Assembly: GCF_002343915.1 (NCBI RefSeq) | Contig: NZ_NETK01000001.1 | Span: 8,074,001 to 8,138,000 of the forward strand | Direction: 5' to 3' | Origin: Nannocystis exedens | Lineage (GTDB): Bacteria; Myxococcota_A; Polyangia; Nannocystales; Nannocystaceae | Length of the DNA stretch: 64,000 bases | Shown here: piece by piece, positions 17,116-25,326 of the stretch | Position numbering within the stretch: the stretch's first letter is position 1 | Layout: every line of letters starts with the position of its first letter | The notes under the pieces: model-generated | The model's database searches: none | Told to the model about the DNA's origin: nothing | Seen by the model: only the letters and a program-made list of their open reading frames with translations | Translations under genes and position numbers: made by a program

Positions 17116-18929
17116 TAGCCGAGCGACGCGGGGCCTTGCAAGGGGGGGGCGTCCGTGAGCCAGGCATCGAGCTCGAGTTCGCGGCGGAGGCGCTCCGACG
17201 GTCCCCCCTGCGGGACGTGCCCGCGGGCGGCGTGGTATGCGTCGACCATCGCCACGACGTCGGCCCGGCTCAGCGACGCGCCGTCTTCGAGCGCCTCGTC
17301 GTGGAAGCGGTCGGGCAGGCGGTCCTCGGCGAGCGTCCAGCCCTCGCGCACGTTGAAGGCGTGGCGCACGGCCGCGATCCTGCGTGCGGACCGCCGCAGA
17401 TCGTCTTCGCCCCGAGACAGTCCTGTCACCATCGTCAGCAGCTCGGCGCCCTCGCGCCAGGGCTCGCGGATCGCCCCGCGCAAGAACTTGCAGAGGATCA
17501 GTGAGTCGAGCAGGGCCGCGTTGTCCTCGCTCTCGATCACTCGCGCGGGCGCGCGCGCCACGTCGGCGCGGTAGCGGTCGACGCCGACCTGGAGGTCGGC
17601 CTGGTAGGCGCCGCTGCGGTTGTGGTCGGCGCCCCTGCTGGCGACGCACAGCCCGAGCGCGAACGTCTGCATCGCCCGCGGCTCGTAGCCCGGCAGCTCC
17701 AGACCTTTGACGTGGCAGGCGAAGCGCTCGCTGCCCTGGCCGATCACGGCCGCGAGGCGACGTGTCCCTTCCGCCAGGAGGTCGCCCGCGCCCTCGCGAC
17801 GGGCGATCGCGCCGAGCCACGGGAGCACGTCGTCGCCGAAGCGCAGCGGCCAGTCGACGAGGCCGCGCTCGGCGCACTCCATCGCGAACGCCAGCGTGCC
17901 GCCGGCCGAGATCGTGTCGAGGCCGAGCGCGTCGCAGGCGCCGGCGGCCGCGATGAGACGCGCGGGGTCGTCGACGTCGATCAGGGGACCGAGGGCGAAC
18001 TGAGTTTCGTACTCGATGCGGGTGCCGCCGTAGCGGTGGTCGCAGCCGATCGTGCAGCCGGCGCAGCTGTCTCGCACGTGCTCGGCGGCGCGGGCCAGCC
18101 CCTCGGGCGCGAGCCGCCGCGCGGCCGCCTGGCCGATCGACACCGTCTGGAAGTTACGCCGAGGCAAGATCCGCAGGCGGTCGAAGGTCTCGAGGTTGGC
18201 CGCGGTCCCGAGCGCCCGATACTTCTCGGTCGCCGCCCCCGCGCTGCGCGCCGCCAGGTCGCGGGCCCGCGCCTGCACGCTCGCCGCGTCGGCCACCCCG
18301 GCGACCGCCGCCCCGCGCACGCTGATCGCCTTGACCCGCTTGGCCCCGAGCACCGCCCCCGCGCCGCCGCGCCCGGCGTGCCGGCCGTCGTTGGAGATCG
18401 TCGCGTAGCGGACCTGCCGCTCGCCGGCCGGCCCGATCGCCGAGACATGGCGGAAGAGACCTTGCTTTGTCGCCATGTCCGAAAGTTCATGCGCGGACAG
18501 CCCCGCCCACGCCGGGCACGGCTCCGCGCGGCAGGCCGCCGGGTCCTCGTCGAGGTGCAGCCAGCTCAGGCGGTCGAGCGCGCCGCGGACGACGATCGCG
18601 TCGACCCCGAGGCGCTTGGCCGCGAGGGCGAAGCGCGAGCTGCTGAGGCCATCGCTGATCCGCCCGGTCAGCGGGCTCTTGCACAGCACGGCGAACTTGG
18701 CGGTGGTCGTCAGCGGGGTGCCGAGCAGCGGGCTGAACGCGTAGACGAGCGGCGCCTCGGGCGCCAGCGGGTCGACGCCCGCCGGGGCGAACCGCCATAG
18801 AAGGTAGGCGCCGAGCCCGACGCCGCCGACGAACGCCTGGTACACCGCCTCCGGCAGCGGCACGTGCTCGACGGCCACGCGGTCGCCCCGCAGCTCGACG
18901 AGCAAGATCCGGCCGAAGTTGCCGCGCAT
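17115..18929 (-). CDS. Aldehyde:ferredoxin oxidoreductase (tungsten/molybdenum pterin family)
   Basis: This 604-residue protein is a full-length AOR-family enzyme, which oxidises aldehydes to carboxylic acids using a tungsto-bispterin and a [4Fe-4S] cluster with ferredoxin as acceptor. The N-terminal domain starts GRILLVELRGD and contains FVGGVGLG and SPLTTTAKFA-type pterin contacts. The cluster cysteines are Cys289, Cys292 and Cys296 (CAGCTIGC) plus Cys480 (LILCKFLRG). An inverted repeat (18444-18479, GACATGGCG/CGCCATGTC) lies in the coding region around residues 151-162. ATG 18929 follows TAAAAC by 6 nt, so the gene may have its own leaderless promoter. A MoaD-like carrier gene upstream fits pterin cofactor supply; apaG is coupled downstream. 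The exact aldehyde is unknown. Confidence 0.9.
   Translation of the reverse strand: MRGNFGRILLVELRGDRVAVEHVPLPEAVYQAFVGGVGLGAYLLWRFAPAGVDPLAPEAPLVYAFSPLLGTPLTTTAKFAVLCKSPLTGRISDGLSSSRFALAAKRLGVDAIVVRGALDRLSWLHLDEDPAACRAEPCPAWAGLSAHELSDMATKQGLFRHVSAIGPAGERQVRYATISNDGRHAGRGGAGAVLGAKRVKAISVRGAAVAGVADAASVQARARDLAARSAGAATEKYRALGTAANLETFDRLRILPRRNFQTVSIGQAAARRLAPEGLARAAEHVRDSCAGCTIGCDHRYGGTRIEYETQFALGPLIDVDDPARLIAAAGACDALGLDTISAGGTLAFAMECAERGLVDWPLRFGDDVLPWLGAIARREGAGDLLAEGTRRLAAVIGQGSERFACHVKGLELPGYEPRAMQTFALGLCVASRGADHNRSGAYQADLQVGVDRYRADVARAPARVIESEDNAALLDSLILCKFLRGAIREPWREGAELLTMVTGLSRGEDDLRRSARRIAAVRHAFNVREGWTLAEDRLPDRFHDEALEDGASLSRADVVAMVDAYHAARGHVPQGGPSERLRRELELDAWLTDAPPLQGPASLG
18444..18479. 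repeat. Intragenic 9-bp perfect inverted repeat of the CATGTC family
   Basis: GACATGGCG and CGCCATGTC flank an 18-bp loop inside the oxidoreductase gene. A smaller relative, GACAG-TC-CTGTC, is at 17416-17427 in the same gene. Confidence 0.65.
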
Positions 18930-19223
18930 CGAGTGGTTTTAGCGCGGTCGCTCGCCGGCGCGAACACGGAGCCGCGCGCGGCGCCCGGACCGGCGCGACG
19001 TCGATCACGCGGAAGGACGCCGGCGTCGCGCGCGCCGCACCGAGATCGGTCGCGTGCGCCCGGCGCTCGGCTCGCGCGGGGAGCCGCAGCGCGCGAGCGG
19101 GGCTCGCAACGCGACGGGTTGCGCGAACAGGTGCGCGCCGCGGGGCCGGCTGATGTACCTGGGGCCCGGACGCGCCCGGGAAGTTGCCTGGCCGGAGCGA
19201 GCGGTCGGCGGGTGGCCGAGCGA
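18930..19223. other. Intergenic, 294 bp, no gene seen
   Basis: This gap lies between the MoaD-like gene and the oxidoreductase on the same strand. Apart from TAAAAC next to the oxidoreductase start I see no clear element. It is long enough that the two genes may be transcribed separately. Confidence 0.5.
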
Positions 19224-19484
19224 TCAGCCGCCGGCCGCGGCGGAGAGCAGCACCAGCACCGAGCCGTCGGCGATCGGCAGCTCCGGGTCGGCGATCATCT
19301 CACGGCCGTCGATCGCGACGAGGGCGTGCTCGGTGAGGCGGCCGTCGTGGACGATGTCGGGGACGAGGCCCGGCAGGGCCGAGGCGAGCGCGTGGAGGAT
19401 CGACGCCAGCGTGCCCGCGGGGACCTCCACGCGCGAGGCGCCCGCGCGCAGGCGCGGCACGCCGTAGAGTTCGACCGTGACCAC
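19224..19484 (-). CDS. MoaD/ThiS-family sulfur-carrier protein
   Basis: This 86-residue beta-grasp protein ends in Gly-Gly (SAAAGG), the C-terminus that is activated as a thiocarboxylate to donate sulfur. In MoaD the sulfur goes into molybdopterin. The start is GTG, three bases after the stop of the upstream unknown gene, so the two form an operon. The location next to an AOR-type enzyme suggests a dedicated carrier for its pterin cofactor; such pairings are known for AOR-type loci. ThiS-like function is the alternative. Confidence 0.82.
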   Translation of the reverse strand: MVTVELYGVPRLRAGASRVEVPAGTLASILHALASALPGLVPDIVHDGRLTEHALVAIDGREMIADPELPIADGSVLVLLSAAAGG

Positions 19485-19487
19485 GCC

Positions 19488-20048
19488 TCAGCGGGCCAGG
19501 AGCGCCTGGGCGTCGGCGTCGGGCGTGAACTCGAGGTCCGCCGGCAGCGCGGGCGCGGCGTGGGGCGCGAGCTCCGGCAGGCCCTCGATGTGGGGCGCCT
19601 TGCCGCCCTCGATGACCCAGTCGAAGCGGCTGTAGTAGCGGGCGGTGTGGCCGCGCTCGCCCTTGAGCTCGAGGCACAGCTCGAACGGGGCCGGCGCCTC
19701 GTCCTCGCACTCCCACACGCGGGCCTCGAGGTCGAGGCGGACGCGGTCTTGCGGCAGGTGGAGGGTCAGGCGGTTCTGCTCGCGGTGCCACGCGAAGATC
19801 TCGAGGAAGTGGCGCCACTGCGAGCTCTTGCCGAACCCGCCGAACCGGTCGCGGCCCTGCTCGAGCAGGACGAGGTGATGGATCTGGTCGCGGTCGTTCT
19901 GCGGGAGCCGCTCGATCCACACCTGATTGGCGAGGTGCTGCACCCCGTTGGTGCTCGCGCAGTCGAACAGCCCGAACTCGTACGCGCCGAGGCCCACGGT
20001 CGCCGCGAGCCCGAGGCCCACCCACTTGCTGGTCTTGCTTCGTGCCAT
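19488..20048 (-). CDS. Unknown membrane-anchored or secreted protein
   Basis: This 186-residue protein is not recognised. Residues 1-6 are basic, residues 9-24 form one hydrophobic segment (WVGLGLAATVGLGAYEF), and FDCAS follows, so it is either anchored by an N-terminal helix or exported. The rest is soluble and rich in Trp, His and Glu (for example WRHFLEIFAWHREQ and ARYYSRFDWV). It is 3 bp upstream of the MoaD-like gene. TAGACT (minus strand, 20063-20058) lies 9 nt before the ATG with no Shine-Dalgarno, which suggests a leaderless transcript starting the operon. Confidence 0.65.
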   Translation of the reverse strand: MARSKTSKWVGLGLAATVGLGAYEFGLFDCASTNGVQHLANQVWIERLPQNDRDQIHHLVLLEQGRDRFGGFGKSSQWRHFLEIFAWHREQNRLTLHLPQDRVRLDLEARVWECEDEAPAPFELCLELKGERGHTARYYSRFDWVIEGGKAPHIEGLPELAPHAAPALPADLEFTPDADAQALLAR

Positions 20049-20725
20049 AGCCGCGGCAGTCTAGAGCGCGCCCGGGCCCGCGTCCACGGGGCTGCAGCCG
20101 CTCGCCGCCGATTGCCGCCCGGGACGCACCTGGCGGCCGAGAGCGCTGTTCCGCCGCGCGGCTTGGGCTCGGGCCGACACCGAGCTCGACCCGCCGGGCG
20201 CCGGGCGGACGGGCGAGGCGCCGGTAATGATATGTCCTGAGGGACATGGCCGAAAGTGTCGGTGGCGATCTTGCGGGCCATCGCTCCGGACGGAGACGCG
20301 GCCGGGTCCGTGCGCCGAACCTCGCGCCGGCCCGCTGTGATCCGTCCTGCCAATGACGAGATTCGTGCATGACGTACTGCGGTGATTCGTGCGACTTCTT
20401 GCGGGCGCCTGCGACGATTCACAGCGGGCTCCCGTCGCGCGGCACGTTCCTCGGGAGCGCCCTCGATTCACGGTACCCCCGGGTGATCGGAGTCGTCCGC
20501 GCGGAGGTCGCGGCGCAGTCGCCCCTGTTCATCGCGCTCGCGCGACCGCAGCCGCGCGGCGCCTTCCCGGCAGCGTCGACGGCTGTGCGGGCGCGGGCGC
20601 GAACGAGCCGCGGCGCCGCGCCGAGAATGCAGGGAGGGGCGTGGCAACATTCCGGGGTCTGGCGACCTCGCCCTCGTGCGCCCGCGTCTCGTCCGCGAAA
20701 CGATGTCGTGTGGTAGCGTCGCGGC
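20049..20725. other. Intergenic, 677 bp, no gene seen
   Basis: This divergent gap holds the promoter-like TAGACT for the minus-strand operon, a perfect ATGTCC-TGAG-GGACAT hairpin at 20232-20247, and TGGTAGCGT (20711-20719) immediately before the next plus-strand gene. A 115-codon frame at 20369-20716 has no protein-like features and I do not call it. Confidence 0.5.
20232..20247. repeat. Intergenic ATGTCC-TGAG-GGACAT hairpin
   Basis: Perfect 6-bp stem with a 4-base loop in the divergent intergenic region; a clean member of the dispersed TGTCC-N4-GGACA family. Confidence 0.75.
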
Positions 20726-21109
20726 GTGACCGATCGTCCGCGCCGTCGTGCTCGCCTTTCCTTTGCGGCTCTCGCCAGCCCCGTGGTGCTCACCGCGAGC
20801 TTCGGGTGCGGCGACAAGGGCACCACGTCGGGGAACGACCCGACGGCAGGTGTCTGTAACGTGGTCTGCGAGCCGGTCACGGACACGTTCGCAAGCACCG
20901 ACCCGCCGAGCACCGGCGAGCCGCCGACGCTGACGACGAGCATCACCGAGCCGACGACGACCGACACGACGACGACGACCGAGGGGACGTCGACGACCGC
21001 GACGTCGACCGAGACAGGGACGACGACGACGACCGAGGCGGGGACGACGAGCGGCGCGACCACCGAGGGCTCGACGACCGGCGAGACCGGCGAGAGCACG
21101 GGGCCATGA
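20726..21109 (+). CDS. Short Thr-rich lipoprotein-like protein
   Basis: This 127-residue protein has a basic N-terminus (RPRRRARL), a hydrophobic segment and a Cys (ASFGCG) that may be a lipidation site, although the lipobox is poor. The last 80 residues are almost only Thr, Ser, Glu and Gly. It resembles the linker half of the other lipoproteins here without a folded domain. GTG 20726 lies 6 nt after the extended -10 TGGTAGCGT. Its stop overlaps the next ATG (ATGA), so it is translationally coupled to a ferritin-like protein. Confidence 0.7.
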   Translation: MTDRPRRRARLSFAALASPVVLTASFGCGDKGTTSGNDPTAGVCNVVCEPVTDTFASTDPPSTGEPPTLTTSITEPTTTDTTTTTEGTSTTATSTETGTTTTTEAGTTSGATTEGSTTGETGESTGP

Positions 21110-21819
21110 GCGACGACCGCGAATCGGTTCACAGCCTGCCGACGGCTCGCGTCCTGCGCGAGTGGGCCACGCGCAGCGGCCTCGAGTACGGCTCGGGCGC
21201 GCTGGCGCATCACTTCACGTTGTGGCTCATGCAGCTCGGCGCCTCGCCCGACCTGCTGCGCGCCGGCCTCGACGTCGTCGAGGACGAGCTGCGCCACGCG
21301 GAGTCGTGCCGGGCCCTGCTGGCCGGCTTCGACGCCCCGCCGCTGCCGCTGCTCCGGCAGGAGACGCTGCAGCTGCCGCGGCGCGCCGACGTGCCGCTGG
21401 GGCGCGACGTGCTGCGCGCCTGCATCCAGTCGTTTTGCCTCGACGAGACGACCGCGGTGCGCATGTTCCAGGCCATGCGCCGCGGCTGCCGGGTCCCCGC
21501 GGTCCGCGAGCTGATCGACGAATTTTTGGCCGACGAGGTGCGGCACCGCGAGTTCGGGTGGGTCACGCTCGAGTGGCTGGTCCGCGGCCCGCTGGCGAGC
21601 GAGCTGCGGCCGCACGTCGAGGCCGAGTTCTCCGCGCTGGTGGCCGGCCGCCGCGACTACTTCGGCGACGCCGCGGCGATCGCCGCCGCGCCGCTGCCCC
21701 GGCCCGAGGAGCGCGCGTGGGGCCTCCTGGCCCGCGGGGACTACGTCGACGTGTTCGCTCAGACGGTCGAGCGCGACATCGTGCCGCGCCTCTCGCGGCT
21801 CGGCCTCGAGCTGCGCTGA
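21106..21819 (+). CDS. Ferritin-like domain protein
   Basis: This 237-residue all-helical protein carries two ExxH-type iron motifs, DELRHAES near residue 65 and DEVRHREFG near residue 146, plus an acidic helix (FCLDETTAV). This is the usual pattern of a diiron four-helix bundle. Whether it oxidises or stores iron or acts on a substrate is not visible. It starts within the stop of the upstream Thr-rich gene (ATGA). A CTGTCC-GATC-GGACAG hairpin follows its stop by 24 bp. Confidence 0.75.
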   Translation: MSDDRESVHSLPTARVLREWATRSGLEYGSGALAHHFTLWLMQLGASPDLLRAGLDVVEDELRHAESCRALLAGFDAPPLPLLRQETLQLPRRADVPLGRDVLRACIQSFCLDETTAVRMFQAMRRGCRVPAVRELIDEFLADEVRHREFGWVTLEWLVRGPLASELRPHVEAEFSALVAGRRDYFGDAAAIAAAPLPRPEERAWGLLARGDYVDVFAQTVERDIVPRLSRLGLELR

Positions 21820-21843
21820 CGACCGCTGCGGCGACGGCTCGGG

Positions 21844-21859
21844 CTGTCCGATCGGACAG
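21844..21859. repeat. CTGTCC-GATC-GGACAG hairpin after the ferritin-like gene
   Basis: Perfect 6-bp stem and 4-base loop 24 bp after the stop codon. There is no T-run, so terminator function is uncertain. Confidence 0.7.
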
Positions 21860-22159
21860 GCGCAAACGAGGACGCGCGGGCGACGGGTTCGCGCTGTCGT
21901 GGCGCGAGGATGAACGATCGGCGGCGGCGAGGCTCCCCGCGTGGGTCCGACGTACCCCGCGGAGGCTCCGATCGCGGCGGGCGCCGAACGTCCCGCGATC
22001 GCGGCGAGCGGCCCGTACGCGCGCTGCGGCGCCGGCATTGTCGACAGCGTGAGCGGGGAGATCGACGCTGCGCGTTACGAGCAGGCCGCCGGGGATTGGA
22101 GCAAGGAGGCGGTGCGTTGTCGGCTCGGGCCGACGTGGGCCGGATTGCACAATGGTGAT

Positions 22160-23948
22160 ACCGTCAACGACGCGCCCGAGGTGTGGGGTCCCGCGGGCAG
22201 ATTTGCGAGGGCGGCTACCTGACGCAGGGCATCCCGGCGCAGGCGGGCGTGTGCCCCGAGGGCGGCGGCTGCTACGGCAGCGTGTCCGGTCAGGCGGTCT
22301 GCGTGCCGGCCGCGGGCGTCGACGCGGCCACGCCGGGGGTCGACCGGATCCAGACCCACGCGTGGGAGCAGGGCGCCATCTCGAGCCACCCGAAGCTGCG
22401 GGACAGCCCCGAACCGTACGTCACGCGCCCCGAGTACGACCCGGCCTCGCTCGGCCGGCCGATCGCGATCGCCCGCAGCGAGCGCCACTGGACCAATGAC
22501 GGCGTGGCGATCTTCGCCGGCGGGGCGGTGGGCACCGCCGGCACCGCGACCTCGGGCTCGGTCGGCGCCTCTTATCAATTCCCGCCGCACCTCGTGCCGA
22601 GCGCGGTCACCATCACCAGCACCAACGAATTCGTGCTGGTCACGCTGTGGAACACCGAGGAGATCCGCGGCGAGCTGGCGGTGCTGTCGGTGCTGTCGGT
22701 GCGGGGCCGACCCCGACCGCGCCTTCGTGGTGGTACCACGGCCTGTTCAACGCCGGCGGCGTGCGCGAGCTGAAGTTCCTCGGCACCGTGCCGCTGCCGG
22801 CGGCGACCCCGACCTCGCTCGCCGCGGTCACCACCCACGGCTGGACCAACCCCGACGACGCCAACGGCAAGTCGACGCGCCGCGTCTCGTTCCCCGGGCC
22901 GCACAAGGACACGATGGTCGACACCTGCTTCACCAGCGAGGCGCAGATGTCCGATCCGAACAATCAGCAGTCGATCTCCGCCTTCGCCGAGGGCGGCTGG
23001 CTGCAGCACCTGGCCGCGCGCAAGGGCTACGCGCGGGTCGCCAGCCAGTGGGAGAACAAGGTCGTGTTCGTCGACCTGGCGCCGCTGCTGGACTACTTTC
23101 ATTCGATGTACTTCGGCAGCGAGGCGAGCTGCGGCGAGACCTGTCGCAATTCGTGTGCGACAAGGCGCAGCCCGCCGGCCAGGTGCTGCCGCAGGCGCCG
23201 GCGGACGTGTGGCCCTACACCTTCGAGGTCGCGCCGGAGAGCGCGCGGCCGACGGTGGCCGCGGTGTTCGACGTGACCGCGCCGCGGGCGGTGCGGGTCG
23301 GCCTCGACAAGAGCCAGGCGATCTACGGCCCGACCGACGGCGTCGACGTGTGGAAGGCCTACGCCGCGGGCGACGACGGGGTGCTGCACGTGTCCACGCC
23401 CTGGCGGCTGATGGCGAGCTGGTTCGAGATCGCAAGGGCGAGCAGGCCACCGGCGAGCCGGCCCTGGTGGCGACCGGGCAGATCTGCCACCCCCGACGAC
23501 GCTGGTGATGCACCGCGGGCTCGAGGGCGATCACTCGACCTTCCTCGACATCGTGCCGGAGAAGGTCGACGACAAGACGCAGGAGATCCGCGGCATGAAC
23601 GACGGCGTGATCGTGATGTGCCGCGGCGAGCGGGCGCTCCAGCACGTGGTCGCGTGGAAGGACGAGGTGGAGGTCTACGAGGAGATCCGCGACAGCCGCA
23701 TGAACGACCCGGTCGCGGTGTGGTGCTCGGACCGCGCCGACGTGCGCACCGTCGCCGACTTCGACGGCCAGAAGCTGCTCAGCTATCGGTTCGGCTGGGT
23801 CAAGATCGAGGACGGGCAGGAGGGCGGATGCGGGCCGCAGGGCGCCAGTTACGGCCCCGGCGAGGACGGCATGGGCGACCACGAGTTCGCCGGCGAACTG
23901 CAGGCCTCGGGTTTTCCGTTTCAGGTCAGCGTCGCCAACGTCAACTGA
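22160..23948 (+). pseudogene. Frame-disrupted gene for an unknown, probably secreted protein
   Basis: One protein-like sequence continues through all three plus frames. It begins GQICEGGYLTQGIPAQ from about 22190, changes frame near 22700 to give WWYHGLFNAGGVRELK, again near 23145 to give QFVCDKAQPAGQVL, near 23430 to give KGEQATGEPALVATG, and near 23490 to give HRGLEGDHSTFLDIV through to the stop at 23948. No start codon or signal peptide is visible; a further shift near 22195 may hide the N-terminus. At least two changes fall in short homopolymers (C5 at 23490-23494 and AAGGG near 23431), so assembly indels are an alternative to real decay. Conserved Cys and aromatic residues suggest an exported protein of about 600 residues. 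The family is not recognised. Confidence 0.65.
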
Positions 23949-24150
23949 GGGCGGCTGCAATTGCGGCGCGAAAGCCGGCTCGCTACGCGGCGCCGGCCCG
24001 GGTGGTCCGCCGGGCTGCGACAGCACGGCACCGCGGCCCACCTCCTCGGTGCCGCCCGTCATGCGCTTGCTGATGTGTCGACATGGCAGCGGCGCCTACA
24101 CCCGGTCGCGCCTCCCTGGATGCAGCGACTCGCTGTCTCATTATTGATAG
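23949..24150. other. Intergenic, no gene seen
   Basis: Short gap between the disrupted gene and the SMP-30-like promoter; I see no repeat or hairpin in it. Confidence 0.4.
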
Positions 24151-24180
24151 TTGACGCCGCGCGCTCGCGGCCCGTAGGTT
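24151..24180 (+). promoter_or_regulatory. Sigma-70-like promoter for the SMP-30-like gene
   Basis: TTGACG (24151-24156) and TAGGTT (24175-24180) are separated by 18 bp and end 18 nt before ATG 24199. A short AT-richer stretch (TTATTGATAG) lies directly upstream. This is one of the better -35/-10 pairs in the window. Confidence 0.55.
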
Positions 24181-24198
24181 GGCCTGGGGGATAGGTCG

Positions 24199-25179
24199 AT
24201 GGCGAAGACGATTGCGGGCGTGGTGGTTGCGGCGGTGTTGTGCGGCGCGGGCGAGGCGGCAGCGGCCGGGCCGTCGCTGGTGCGGGCGTTCGACCCGGCG
24301 CAGGGCGAGCTGCCGGAGTCGATCACGACCGACTGGGCCGGCAACCTCTACATGTCGATGGGCCCGGTGGTGAAGAAGCTGAAGCCGAACGGCCAGTTCA
24401 CGACTCTGGCGACGCCGCCGGTGCCGGCGGGCACCTTCATGCTCGGGCTCAAGTTCGGCGAGGACGGCTGGCTCTACGCCGGCAGCGGCTCGTTCGCGCC
24501 CGAGCCGTCGGCCGCGTTCGTGTGGCGGATCAACCCGGTCACCGGCCACACCACCGAGTACGCCGCGCTCGATCCGCTCGGCTTCCCCAACGACCTCGCG
24601 TTCGACGATCGCGGCGACCTCTACGTCACCGACCCATTCCTCGGCCTGATCTGGAAGATCGACGACGACGGCGACGCCGAGGTGTGGCTCGCCGATCCTT
24701 CGCTCGAGGGCGACACGGTGACGCCGTTCTTGCCGTTCCACAGCTTCGGCGCCGACGGCATCGCGTTCGACCGGTGGAAGCGCAACCTCTACGTCGGCAA
24801 CCTCGATTACGGCACGATCGTGCGGATCCCGATCGAGTGCGACGGCGAGCCGGGCGAGCCGGAGGTCTGGGTCGACGACTACGACAAGCTCGCCGGCGCC
24901 GACGGCATCGCCTTCGACGCCGACGGCGATCTCTACGTCGCGGTCAACGGGCAGGACCGGCTGGTGCGCGTCGACGACGACGGCGACGTCCACGTGCTGG
25001 CCCAGGGCGGCCTGCTCGACGCGCCGTCGAGCGTGGTGTTCGGGCAGACCTTGCTGACGAAGAAGAAGCTCTACGTCACCAGCTTCGCCATCAATCGCTA
25101 CCTCGGCGTGGTGCCGGGCACGCCGAAGCCGGCGTTGCTCTCGTTGTCGGTGCCGGACTGGGGCCTCGCGCTGCCCTGA
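24199..25179 (+). CDS. Secreted SMP-30/gluconolactonase-like beta-propeller
   Basis: This 326-residue protein has a signal peptide (MAKTIAGVVVAAVLCGAGEAAAAG) and six or so repeats of the form DxxGNLY, DDRGDLYVTD and DADGDLYVAV, typical of SMP-30/strictosidine-synthase-like propellers. Such proteins bind a metal and often act as lactonases, but substrate residues cannot be confirmed here. It is flanked by the disrupted gene and a histidine kinase and looks monocistronic. Confidence 0.78.
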   Translation: MAKTIAGVVVAAVLCGAGEAAAAGPSLVRAFDPAQGELPESITTDWAGNLYMSMGPVVKKLKPNGQFTTLATPPVPAGTFMLGLKFGEDGWLYAGSGSFAPEPSAAFVWRINPVTGHTTEYAALDPLGFPNDLAFDDRGDLYVTDPFLGLIWKIDDDGDAEVWLADPSLEGDTVTPFLPFHSFGADGIAFDRWKRNLYVGNLDYGTIVRIPIECDGEPGEPEVWVDDYDKLAGADGIAFDADGDLYVAVNGQDRLVRVDDDGDVHVLAQGGLLDAPSSVVFGQTLLTKKKLYVTSFAINRYLGVVPGTPKPALLSLSVPDWGLALP

Positions 25180-25312
25180 CGCGGCGGCGGGCCGGCGGTC
25201 TGCAGAGCGAGCGCTGCCGCGGCGGCGCGGACGAGCGTACGCGCGATTGCATCTGCACGGCGGGAGGCGCGCGAAGCAGCGGCTGACGCGTCCTGACCGC
25301 CGTTCCGGGTGT

Positions 25313-25326
25313 TATTATCACGAGAG
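25313..25326 (+). promoter_or_regulatory. -10 box before the histidine kinase (leaderless type)
   Basis: TATTAT (25313-25318) is 8 nt before ATG 25327. The alternative GTG at 25309 would place this hexamer inside the gene. Confidence 0.5.

Noticed and set aside
20369..20716. 115-codon open frame in the divergent gap
   Set aside because: No start signal, no conserved feature, and it overlaps promoter-like sequence.
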